From Nannochloropsis salina CCMP1776 (taxonomy: Eukaryota > Sar > Eustigmatophyceae > Eustigmatales > Monodopsidaceae): a DNA stretch of 64,000 nt. A model generated the notes under the pieces. That model did not search any database and was not told where the DNA came from. It worked only from the letters and a program-made list of their open reading frames with translations. Shown one piece after another: positions 35,001 to 48,121 of the stretch. The DNA is taken from assembly GCA_004565275.1 (NCBI GenBank), contig SDOX01000007.1, positions 694,115-758,114 on the forward strand, given 5' to 3'. Position 1 is the first letter of the stretch. Every line of letters begins with the position of its first letter. A program made the position numbers and the translations under genes.

Positions 35001-36250
35001 TGGATCCGGCGCAGGGCCTCCTCCATCGAAGCCCAAAAGCCCATCTCTGCCGCCGCCGACCCCGGAAATGTGGTCTGGGAGGCCAAGCGTGTCACGTGCT
35101 GAATGTCTACCACCCAGGCATTCACCGTGCTTTGAAGCTGGTTCAAAAAAGTGTCGTCGCGGAGGAGCGACTCGGTCAATCCCACCTCCTCCAGGTCCAG
35201 GCGAGAGACGTCCAGCTCCCCGTCGCCTTTCTCCCCGCGCCCCAGCGTGTTCGCCTCCTGCAGCGCCCGCTGCATGACGGGGTGGGGTATCAACTCGGCG
35301 CCCGGGATCTCCGTGGCCGTCTGGCATTGCCCCAAGGCCAGGTCCAGCTCTACCAGTTTCCTCTGCAAGCTCCGGAGGCTTTTGCTCGTCACCTTCTCTG
35401 CATGCTCCATGCCACCTTCGTCTGTCTGGGCCGGTCGGGCCTGTACTATTCTGTTCAGCGAACCGTGGCCTCTCTGGGGAGGCCCTTGCCCTGCTGCACC
35501 CTCCTTCCCCTCCACTAACCGCTGTTGCTCCCGCTCCTGCTGGATTCTGGCCTCGACCGCCAAAGACTTGACTAAAGGCGTAAAGGAATAGCGGGTGTAC
35601 TTCTGCAAGAGCGCAAAGGTGGCATGCGCGGTGGAATCCGAGGAGAGACTTGCCCTCTCACCGCCTTCCCCTCCCCCGCGACTCGTACGATTCGGTGGCG
35701 GCCCCCCACCGTTCAATGTGATGATTTGAAGCTGTGTGCTAAGCGGGACGTTGTCTTGCAAAGCCCCTGCGTTCCGCTTGATGAAGGCCAAGACCATGTC
35801 CCCAACCAGGGGAGAGGGACTGGGAGACGAGGGGGAGGAAGGGGACGAAGTAGGGGAAGCGGAGCATGTCTCTGGCAAAGCATTCTCATTCCCGACGTCA
35901 AAATCCAGCGACAAAGCATATCGTCGCCTCTGCTTCGAATCCAGGCTCGGGCGTACTATGAAGTAAAGTGCAGGTACCCGTGCGTCTCCTACAAATTTAG
36001 AAATCGTGTCTTCCGCTTCGGGGCCGTCCAGCACCTTCATCATGTTGGGCTCCGGTTCAGGAAGCTCGAACAACAGTCGCGCTGCTGTTGCTCCAATATA
36101 ACCTCGAAAATGGATAGCTACACTATCTATGGCAGGCGAGCTAAATGAAGGCGGGTTCGCGCTGTGTACGCTCGTCTCGTGAGGCTCCTCAGGAGGTGGT
36201 AGAGCAATGCTGAAGTCCTCATCCACATGCCTTCTGCCGCCGTGACTCAT
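20008..36250 (-). CDS. DYNC1H1: Cytoplasmic dynein 1 heavy chain
   Basis: Two exons: 25910-36250 (ATG at 36250) and 20008-25767, split by one 142-bp intron (SIFQ|VKASYQYT), giving about 5,366 residues. Order: N-terminal tail with cytoplasmic-dynein blocks (AFIKRNAGALQDNVPLSTQL, FLNQLQSTVNAW, IWARLLERQL); linker; AAA1 (GPAGTGKTESVKALG, CFDEFNR); AAA2 (GPTGSGKT, VVFDGDVDPEWAENLNS); AAA3 (GPPGSGKS, FCDEINLP); AAA4 (GESGVGKT, FIFDESNA); antiparallel coiled-coil stalk with microtubule-binding tip (ARPPNPVRLTLEAVLILLG to ASTACGPLNKWVVSLLNYS); AAA5, AAA6 and a C-terminal domain. All four P-loops and Walker B motifs are intact. It follows the cytoplasmic dynein-1 chain rather than axonemal or IFT dyneins: a minus-end microtubule motor for cargo, nuclei and spindles. 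It is ~700 residues longer than animal DYNC1H1 through low-complexity inserts. Confidence 0.95.
25768..25909 (-). other. Single recognised intron of the dynein gene
   Basis: 142 bp, GTGAGC donor and TTCTCAG acceptor on the minus strand, phase 0, interrupting the AAA4 module just after its P-loop helix. It lacks the GGGA/CCCT arrays seen in other introns of the window. Confidence 0.9.
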
Positions 36251-37999
36251 GAATGGTCGCTTGAAAAAGCTGTCAGCCCAGCTAATGTCCTTTTCTGATG
36301 GCGACCGTAAGAGTGTCTACATGTAAGGGTTGGGGGTTATGGAAGGGGGGTTAAAAATGGGAAGGCGGGCGAAAGCGAGTGATTTGACAGCATGACAACT
36401 TGGCGACGGCCCTGCAGCGACTAAAGCGTGCCGTAAAATACGCGGCAAAAATCGCTCACGGTTCACCCAAAACATGCCCGGCTCCGACCAAGGCTGAATA
36501 TTAAGACTGTGGGGGCTGGATGTAGACGGAAAGCACGAGGCGTGTGTCGTGCGGCGGAAATGTAAAGAATTTTGGGAAGGGGGGGAAGAGGAGGCTTTGG
36601 GGAGGGTTGGAAAATCGGGCACTGCCTGTTCTGTCTGCCATGGCTATATACATTGAAACCTTGTTCACAAGGCCGAGGACCACCAAACGACGTCATGTTG
36701 CACAGGAGAAGGATACATGCTGGATTGGGAAACAATGTGCTGCTTTATCATGAAAGAGGCGTGCTTTGACGCACTGATACAGGATACAGCACGAAGGACT
36801 GATGGAACATAGCAGTAATGAAGGGAAAGATGTCATGTGACAGAAGCCAGTCACGACCAAATATGCGTGTGCATACTAACAGGTTTAAAAATAACTTGAA
36901 TACATTTTCTTGTCGAGAGTCGTCAAGTACGATGTTTTGAGGGAATTTGTAGAAAACAAGCGAAATATGCGGTGCCTTGGAAGGGGCACACGGTCTCCTT
37001 CAATCGTTTCATGAGGATAATCCAGGTAACGCAATCCCAAGGGATGAAATACGCTGATAACGTTTGAGGAGAGGGCTGTACTGGGTCCTCCGCCGTCTGT
37101 AAGAGGAAGTCCTCCTGCATCCATGGTGGCGACAGGCATCCATGCGCACATAGATCTCATCCTCGATGTAAACACTCGACTCTGGTCGGACCTCCACGGC
37201 ACCGTGTGCAAATTATACCGAAGGATTAGACTGACGCTGTGACAAAAAGCAACGTTTATAGCACATTTTGCGCGGCGGGTATGCCTTCCTCTTCCTTATC
37301 CAGTTCTCCATAAGCGCCCTCGCCCGCCATTCCATAGCTTTTCTTCCCCTAAATGTCCATCTTCCTTCGCACTCAAGCTTTAAATTTTGACTTAAATTGG
37401 TGATGAGAAGTATAGGGGATAACTGAGACGTTCATTAGAAGAAATGAAACGTCAAATGAAGGATTTGGGGGGGATTTTGGGTGGAAAGGTGTCTAGAGGT
37501 GATGACAAGAATTGGACATCTGGGAAGGAATATATATAATCAGCGAGATAATTTCGATTCTTCGACAGCCTTTTTCAGCTTCATATAAATGTGCGTCATG
37601 CTGTGGCATCTCTATTCATTTAAAGTACCTTTCTTAACTTTCTTGTTTGCCATGATGGGCATGACATGGATCGTGACGTCACAGTCCATCCCCAGCTCAG
37701 CCAGCGCCGAGTGGAAATGACGTGACGGGCGTGACCAAGGCGTTCACGATACTCTCCCTCCATAAGCACCATAGTGCATGCTACTCCTGGTCCTTATAGG
37801 GGGGGTGTTTTTCATGATAGAGATCACCAAGTATGAAGTGGGAATGAGTCGGTAATGTAGTGGCAGACCCGACTAAATATATGTTATGATTGAGCTATTG
37901 ACAACCTCCTGTGCATCGAACTGAGTGGCATACGCGTTCAATATCCCCCTGAACATACACAGGAAATCGGCACGTTTTCGTCTAAAGCTTCAATTGCGG
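36251..37999. other. Divergent intergenic region, 1.7 kb
   Basis: Between the dynein (-) and ARL6IP4 (+) starts. More AT-rich than its surroundings, with a TATATATAAT stretch at about 37531. No conserved frame or structured RNA recognised. Confidence 0.5.
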
Positions 38000-38560
38000 A
38001 TGGGGAAGAGAAACAAAAAACGACGCCGTGATTACTCTTCCTTCTCCTCCTCCTCCTCTTCCTCCTCCTCCTCCTCGTCTTCCTCAGGGGGGGAGGAAGA
38101 TGAAAAAAATCACCGTCAAAGGAAAAAAAAGCACGAAAAAAAGAAGCGTACACACAGAAAGAAGCATAAAAAAGCGATGAAAGGCAAGCGCAAGTCTGAG
38201 GATCCCCAAAAACCACAAACATATGACAAAGAGGACGTAACCCAGCCCGCTCAACGCACGATGGCCAGCTCCTCCCTTCCACCACCTTCACCCTCAACGA
38301 CTTCCACAATTCCTACTTCTTCAGCTCCTCGCCGTGCAGCCATGGCACCTATGTCTTTTCAAGCCTACCAAGAACAACAGGCCCTTGTCCGGGAGGTGTA
38401 CGACGAGGACACTGGCCGAGTCCGCTTGGTGAGAGGGACTGGCGAGATCATTGAACGCATTGTGAGCAGAGAAGAGCAGCAGTCGATCAATCGACAAGCA
38501 ACTGAGGGGGATGGACGAAGTTTCCAAGCTCAAGTCAGGCGGGGATGGGGGACCCGGTAG
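38000..38560 (+). CDS. ARL6IP4: ARL6IP4 / SR-25-like nuclear splicing-associated protein
   Basis: Single exon from ATG 38000, 186 residues. The N-terminus is basic and Ser-rich: a run of ~20 serines encoded by TCC/TCT codons (38041-38090), then Lys/Arg/His-rich sequence. The C-terminal ~65 residues carry the family signature: APMSFQAYQEQQALVREVYD, ETGRVRL-type DTGRVRLVRGTGEIIERIV, and QQSINRQATEGDGRSFQ (human: [25 protein letters not shown] and INKQATRGD). The animal protein is a nuclear-speckle factor linked to alternative splicing. It is divergent from dynein. Confidence 0.85.
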   Translation: MGKRNKKRRRDYSSFSSSSSSSSSSSSSSGGEEDEKNHRQRKKKHEKKKRTHRKKHKKAMKGKRKSEDPQKPQTYDKEDVTQPAQRTMASSSLPPPSPSTTSTIPTSSAPRRAAMAPMSFQAYQEQQALVREVYDEDTGRVRLVRGTGEIIERIVSREEQQSINRQATEGDGRSFQAQVRRGWGTR

Positions 38561-39161
38561 CGGGGAAAAGGAGGGGTAAAGAGATAGAAATTGTGCCAGA
38601 GGAGTAGGCCCAGGAAGCAGACCGAACTGCACCGTGCACGCGGCCAAAGTGCAAAGATAATCATTGAAGTGGGGCCCACGGGGCGTCGATGTTTGGAAAG
38701 AGGAAGCAGTGTCGTGGCCGGACAGTGATTGTCAAGTCGGGCCGCTTGGCATGGTGGGGATGGCGGCTCATGGCCGAGGATGACAAGGGGAAGGGAGGAA
38801 GGAAGGAGGGTACTGTGAGGAAGGTGTTGCAAGGGAACAGGGCTAGACCCAGACGCGTGGGGGCAGGAGGGGGAGCAAAGGGAATGGAAAAGTAGACCTC
38901 TGTCTCCCTTCGCCTAGGACAGGGTGGGAATAGAGCGATCCTCCTGTCTTTCTCCCCACTGCCCCTCCCTCCCTCCCTGAGACTTTTTGCACGCTCATGC
39001 TTGTCCGCGTGTCCAACCAAGTGTCCGCAGTACGGGATGTGATGCCTGTGCGTTGATTGGCCTGGAAACGCTCTGCGGGAAATCGATGCCGCTCTTGGGC
39101 TCACGTTCCGAAATCCCCCCCGCTCGATCACAGGCTCAGCCCCGATCCGGCTAGAAGGAGC
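38561..39161. other. Intergenic region
   Basis: 600 bp between two plus-strand genes. No gene or repeat of note. Should include the 3' end of ARL6IP4 and the promoter of the protease gene. Confidence 0.5.
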
Positions 39162-40697
39162 ATGGCCGTCCACCCCGCGCCGTCATGTGCGGGTCCTCAT
39201 ACCTCCTCCCCGCCCCTCCCTCCTTGCCCATCGACCGGCACTCCTCCCTCTCCCGGCCTCCGGATCGTGGCATCGCTCGAGTCCTCACCTGCCTGCCGCC
39301 TCTTCAGGAACCTCCTCCTTCTCTCCCTCCTCTCGACCGTCGCCCACGCCTTCCTCCTTCGGGCCCCTTCCTCTTCCTCCCTATCCTGCGCTCCCTTCCC
39401 TGCCTTTAACCCCCAAACCCGCTCCCACCCTCTTTGTCCTCCTCCCTTCCCCTTCACCGCCCTCCGCCGTTCCTCCTCCCCGTCCTCCACCTCCCCATCC
39501 TCCTCCTCTTCTTCCCTCGAGGAAATCCGAAAGCTCCGAGCCTCCGTGATCAAGGCGGAGCTCGGGAGCCTAGGTATCAGCACAGCCGGCATCGTGGACA
39601 AGGAGGAGCTCGTTGCCCTTCTTCTCCACCACCGGACCCATTCCCCGGAGCGGAGAGAAGGCACGTCAGAGAAGCGGACAGAGGGCCAGGGAGGCCGAGG
39701 AGCGCCACCTCTGTACACAGCCCGGGTTAAATTTCGGCAGAAGACGCCGCCTTCCACCTTACCGGGAGGGGGGCAAGCAGGGCCTGGGCCGAAAAGCTAC
39801 GTGTGTGTGGACCTGTGGATCAAGAATGAGAAATTTGAGTTCTTGATCGATTCGGGGGCGACGCCGACCATCATCACCGAGCGGACCCGGAGCCGTTTGA
39901 ACGTCCGGGAATTGGCCGGCGGGCAACGGATAGAGGGCGTAACGGCTACGGGAGGGGGAGCGGCTCCGCGGGTCATGCTGGAAGAGGTCTCCCTGCTCTC
40001 ACCGACCGAGCGGGGGAGGGCAGGGGAAGGAGGAGGTATGGTGAACATGGACGCGTTGGTGATGGGTAATGAGGGAGTCTTGCCTCCCGGTGTAGACGGG
40101 TTGTTGGGGGTGGTGTGGATGCGGTATTTTGGCCTTGTGGATTTTGACTGGGCGAGCCAGTCCTTGACGGTTTACCCCTACGACGTGCGGGATAGGACGA
40201 GTGGCAGCGGGGACTTGGGCCTCGTTTTGGAAACGCCCAGCCCCAGCCTGCTGGCCCGAGGCGTGAACATGCGACAGGACCCCATGTCAGGCATTTATTT
40301 TGTGAATTTATTCCTGACGCCGCCGGGAGCCAGTCCTCCCGTGCCCGCAATTGTGGATTTGGGCGCCGGGCTCTCGATGGTGAATTGGATGGCGGCCAAA
40401 CAGGCCGGAGTGGAGAGAGAAAGCAGCAATCGGGTCGTGCGAAACGCCATGAGCGTGTGGGGTATCGATGGGACCACGTTGCCTGTCGATCTCTGTGACT
40501 TTGAGGCATTGTCCCTAGAAAACGGCGTGACTTTGAACAGGAAACGAATCGGGGTCGCGGACCTGCCTGCATTTGCTCTGATCGGGTATGGATCCAAGCC
40601 GGTGGGAGTGGTGGGCATGGACGTTTTGGGAGGGACAGACCCGAGCAACCGAAGGATAGTTTTCGACTTTAGGAGAAGCATGTTGTACATGATGTGA
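39162..40697 (+). CDS. Two-lobed retropepsin-fold aspartyl protease, probably plastid-routed
   Basis: Single exon from ATG 39162, 511 residues. A hydrophobic segment (~47-63, NLLLLSLLSTVAHA) is followed at once by F and a Ser/Pro/Arg-rich stretch with few acids. This fits the bipartite leader (signal peptide, then F at +1 of a transit peptide) used by secondary red-lineage plastids. A SAP-like helical motif follows (~119-157: VIKAELGSLGISTAGIVDKE). Then come two similar protease halves: FLIDSGATPTII (~227-238) closing with DGLLGVVWMRYFGLVDFD, and AIVDLGAGLSMVNW (~396-409) closing with VGMDVLGG...RIVFDF. Both have the aspartyl-protease D(S/T/L)GA turn, and the lobes look like an internal duplication, so the chain could form an intramolecular dimer. 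This is a host gene; no element parts flank it. The second lobe has DLGA instead of D(T/S)GA. Confidence 0.75.
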   Translation: MAVHPAPSCAGPHTSSPPLPPCPSTGTPPSPGLRIVASLESSPACRLFRNLLLLSLLSTVAHAFLLRAPSSSSLSCAPFPAFNPQTRSHPLCPPPFPFTALRRSSSPSSTSPSSSSSSLEEIRKLRASVIKAELGSLGISTAGIVDKEELVALLLHHRTHSPERREGTSEKRTEGQGGRGAPPLYTARVKFRQKTPPSTLPGGGQAGPGPKSYVCVDLWIKNEKFEFLIDSGATPTIITERTRSRLNVRELAGGQRIEGVTATGGGAAPRVMLEEVSLLSPTERGRAGEGGGMVNMDALVMGNEGVLPPGVDGLLGVVWMRYFGLVDFDWASQSLTVYPYDVRDRTSGSGDLGLVLETPSPSLLARGVNMRQDPMSGIYFVNLFLTPPGASPPVPAIVDLGAGLSMVNWMAAKQAGVERESSNRVVRNAMSVWGIDGTTLPVDLCDFEALSLENGVTLNRKRIGVADLPAFALIGYGSKPVGVVGMDVLGGTDPSNRRIVFDFRRSMLYMM

Positions 40698-41287
40698 CGG
40701 ACAAAAGAGCAGGATGGAAAAACGAAGAGTGGATCAAAATATCCATTCATTGATCTTGCTTCAGGGCTTGTTTTTAAAAATCATGGAAAGTGCTCGGATG
40801 TCTTTCAATTTTCCGTTTGCGTTTTTTGGTTGTTCGGGTTAACAACAAACTCGTATTCCGCGTTTCATCAATTCGAAGCAAATAAAAGATTCAAATAATA
40901 CTGAATTTTTCTGGATCACCTGCATAAGTCGTCTCATTCAGTCAACAAACTCATGTACTTGACTCGTAAGGAGGAAAAAAATGGAAATCTGATCCTCGGA
41001 CACGGCTATGTTCCAGCGACAAATAGTGCTGCTCCCATCCTATTCGAAATGCACCAGGGCGGCAAGTCGAGTGCATGGAAAGCCACACCCATGCTTCCTC
41101 GATTCACCCCGCAATAGGTCCGAGGTGCACCATGGAAAGCCTTCTATCCAGGTGTTGTGTGCGGTAAAAAGATCCTATCGTCTCACAAGATGGTTATAAG
41201 TGACTTGGGCGTTGTCTTAAATCAGAACAAACCCTTCAACCCGTCCGATTCCTTTTTTTCTCCTTGCGCATTGGTACAGCAAAAGAC
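40698..41287. other. Intergenic region
   Basis: 590 bp between two plus-strand genes, AT-rich at 40760-40990. No gene seen. Confidence 0.5.
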
Positions 41288-42835
41288 ATGGCGCGGCCAA
41301 CATACGTGCGCCTCCTACCAAAACATGCCAACGTTCTCCTCTCAGCAGGTATTTGGGTTTTGTGTCACTCGGGATGTACTATTCCCACGCGTCCTTTTCT
41401 CTGTGCAGGGTAGTGGGGCATACGCGATTTGTGCATTGCGACAATTCTACCCGCCTATCCAACTGATTCATGTCTTGCGCATTATAGAAAATTTTATTCG
41501 CCACTTGCAAGACACATTGCCAAATGATGCCTTAAAGTCGCTCTTTCTTTACCGCAGCCGTTCTCCTAAAATGTCTCACCCTGGCGCTCTACTTAGTCGC
41601 CCTCTCCCACCGCAATGGGTGGGCGCATTCGAAAACGACGAGCAGCAATGGTTTGATCACGTACACGGGTCATTGGGGCCTCTTTGTGGCCCGCTTTGAG
41701 GGGGACTATAAGGTCGGGGGAGTGGAGGCACATTATACAAGCACTGAACCCATTTCGGGCTGGGCCTCGGTGGCAGGCGGCAACAACACGGTCTTGCACA
41801 AGGTACGGACATTGAGTGGGATGGGAGCCGTGTTGGGAAGAAAGTCAGAAGTGGGCGACGGGGAGGCATTGGGCGGGATGGGGTAGCTTGCTCGCTCCAG
41901 GGACCTTGGGGGGAGATGCACACCGAGTGTGGGGAGACAAGGTGGTCGGGGAGGAGGCGGTGGTAAGAGCAATTTTAGGAGCAGGCTATCGCCGTGAGGT
42001 TGTGAAAGAGGGGCACGGAGGGAAAAGGAAGAGGGGGGAGAGGGTGAGAGAACACCGTGCAGGGCCGACCGTATCGGGTTCGGTGTGGAAGCCATGGGAA
42101 GAAGAAAGGGCAGGACGAGCCAGTGCATGCACCCGCCCCCATCTCCCCTCCTTCCCTGTCGGCCATCCCACAGGTTCGGACGGTTCAGGCCTTTTCCATC
42201 ATCGGTGGCGTGGTGAAGATCCTGGGCACCGTGTCCTTCGTCTCGGGACGCTTTGCCGCCCGCACGGCCGCTCAAGCCTTGGCTTTGCTCGACCGCGGTC
42301 GCCTTTTGAACGTGAGCTTTCTGCTTTGCAACCTGCTCGGTGAGAATGGCGGGGGGAAGGGACAAGGGGGGAGTGAGGAACGGTTATCGTTTCTAGGATG
42401 TCTCACACTGGTGCCCGTCTCTGCCCTCCCTCCCTCCCTCCCTCCCTCCCTCCCTCCTCCATTCCTTCCTTCCTCCCCCCCCCCTCCCAAGTCACTGCCG
42501 TATGGGCTTCCCTCCCCGAGAACGCTTTTTTTTTCTTCTGCAACGTCTACCCTCAGGAAGAGGGCGTGTCCTCCTGCATCTCCACCCATTTCACCCCTCC
42601 CTTGGGAAACAGCGAATGGGAAGGTCGTTCCTATTCCTTCGACTTGGTCGTTGCGGCCACGGTGTGTGCCGTCCTAGCCGCCCTGGCAGGTGCCTTGGCC
42701 CGAAGACCGTTACGAAAATTGGCGGAAGAGGAGGACATGGGGATGGGGGGCGGGCGGGACGGAAGGGGGGGACGGCGGGGGGTGCAAGGATGCTCGGAGG
42801 CTCGGCAATATTGGACTTGGACCAACCCTTGCTAG
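41288..42835 (+). CDS. Four-transmembrane protein, function unknown
   Basis: Four exons: 41288-41348, 41558-41802, 42174-42339 and 42492-42835. All junctions are GT-AG and join in phase (GCA G|CC; AAG|GTT; CTC G|TC), giving about 271 residues. TM1 is VLLSAAVLLKCLTLALYLVA (~17-36). A loop with glycines and a YTGHWGLFVARF patch follows, then TM2 (~104-122, QAFSIIGGVVKILGTVSFV), TM3 (~146-165), a loop with two cysteines (FFCNVYP, VSSCISTH), TM4 (~214-236, LVVAATVCAVLAALAGALA) and a Gly/Arg-rich tail. One large extracellular loop between TM1 and TM2 resembles tetraspan families such as claudin/PMP22 or amastin, but no signature motif confirms any of them. Confidence 0.65.
42340..42491 (+). other. 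Intron with purine-rich 5' end and CCCT-rich 3' end
   Basis: The donor side reads GTGAGAATGGCGGGGGGAAG and stays G-rich. The 3' side (42424-42489) is CCCT/CCTT units and a C run, ending CCCAAG. A G6AG stretch near the donor can pair with CTC6 near the acceptor. Member of the intron pattern described in the findings. Confidence 0.8.
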
Positions 42836-43618
42836 TAGAAGGGGGAGTGGGGAGGGAGGGAGGGCGAGAGGGAGCAGGCGTGGCCGTGAATCCCTCCGCA
42901 CCGCCCAGTGAGAAAGTGTGAACGTCTGGCGGAGGGGGAGGCCATTAGCGAGGACAGGCAGGCTTGGGGGGAAGGACCAGGAGGAGGGAGGGACAGAGGG
43001 AGGGACAGAGGGAGGGACAGAGGGAGGGCGGGTGCTTGGTGGGGAGGGAGGCGGCGTGCCTCCTGCCGTGTCGGTGGAGCAGGAGGATGGCGGGTGTACC
43101 CCTGTTCAATCCTTTGGTCTCGACGAGGGGGTGTAAATTTTGGGTGGGAAAAATGCGTGAAAACTTGGGACAAATCGTGAGCCCACGGGCGTTTGGAACT
43201 TCCAAGGTGCCTGTTGTTACGCTGTGGGGTATAGTTGGATTAAGATGATGCGGGGGAAAATGCCGGAATGGCACGCTTGTCTGCACGGCCCCGGTTTCGG
43301 TTTCGACGGCTGTTGCCAGGCATGACACTTCGCCGCGAAGACTTTGACGAAGTTGTAACGGGTTGTGAAATTTTTACATTTCTGGGAAAGATTTGACACC
43401 CCCGCCTTGCCCGTGCGCACATGGCAAGTTAAAATATGTCACCAAAGATGCAACTCTTCACATTTACTAAATGGTTGACGCGCTCCCGGAGAGGCCGCTC
43501 GGTCGTGGTGTCTGGCCTGATCCAGACAAATACTTTCTACTCCAGTATTTGTTCTTTTGCTTGATGCTTTCCGCCGATCTATTTCATGTGCTTTTGTCTT
43601 CTCCCGCCCTCCCCCATC
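42836..43618. other. Convergent 3' region with 12-bp tandem repeat
   Basis: Between the four-TM (+) and MCM5 (-) stops. A GGGACAGAGGGA unit repeats about three times at 42987-43028. No gene seen. Confidence 0.6.
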
Positions 43619-47095
<3,477 letters not shown>

Positions 47096-48121
47096 GCTCC
47101 CAGGTCTTTTGTGTACTCTTGCCAATGGCCTGGACAGAGATAACCCCCCGCTCTATAGATGTACTTTTCAATAACTTGTTCTCTTTCCTCCGCTTTTTGG
47201 CCTCAATGAGATGTGATGATTGACCCCCCCCCAATCCCTTCTTTTCTTCGAACGACAAGCTTGGCCGCTCTAAGCGGTTTCTCAAGGCGCCCCGTACCAA
47301 TTTTTCTATGGAGAAAGTGTCCAGGAGCGCAGATTACTGTGAGGCTGCTCTTGCCTGTGTATGTGGGTTCATATATGAGGACATAACGTATGAGAGAAAA
47401 GGACTTGTTACGTCGCTTTATCGCGGTCGAATGGAATCGCCATCAAACCACGAAATGTCCATGCAAAATGTCATCGTTCTCAATCGCTTAGATGATTGAG
47501 TGTCACGCGCAATTGCAGCTGCTTGGCATCTGCGACAGAAAGTAATCCTAAGTGGAGGAAACATGCAGTAGGGAATGCAACAACCTGCCCGGAATCTGGC
47601 AATCGACTAAATCCACTGTAAGCTTGTCCCGATGCCTACAATCACATCTTCAGTTTCAGATACGTGAAACAGTGAGGTTATGGCGACTTTTGTAGGGCTT
47701 GACGTCCTACTTTTGTGTTCACAGGGCCGGAATGAGGTCGGGAATCGCGTTTTTTTTTTGGGGCGATCACGTCCCGGCAGAAAAAGGCGGGAGACGGAAG
47801 GTGATGGTGCTTTTACCGTCTGGAAAAGACAAAGGGCCTAATGTAAGGCCTGCAACGCCACGCATATGAGAATGCTGAGAGGCAGCAAAGCTCAAGAATT
47901 TGAAGCTCATGCCATTCACCTTCAAGTAATGTACAGAAATGTATTATGTTGTTCATCGACACCGTTCCAATCCAGTCGACCTTCTCAACCTCCCCTCCCC
48001 TATCCCCTTTCTTACTTCAACGCAAAGGGGTAACCACTGCATCATTCTGATGCAATAATAAAAGAGGAAGCGGGAAAGAAAGTCAACGCTTTCTGTTCGG
48101 AAATTCCCTATTTTCTTGAAT
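47096..48121. other. Intergenic region, 1.0 kb
   Basis: Between the MCM5 start and the kelch gene stop (both minus). A 63-codon ATG frame at 47308-47499 (+) has no recognisable features and is not called. Nothing else seen. Confidence 0.5.

Noticed and set aside
39162-40697. Aspartyl-protease motif as a sign of a retroelement
   Set aside because: No reverse transcriptase, integrase, gag-like frame or terminal repeats nearby. The protein has a targeting leader and two lobes, as in a host gene.
42980-43030. Regular repeat units as a possible CRISPR array
   Set aside because: These are contiguous purine microsatellite units with no spacers, in a eukaryotic genome.
47308-47499. 63-codon ATG frame upstream of MCM5
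   Set aside because: Too short, no recognisable motif, and expected by chance in 1 kb of intergenic DNA.
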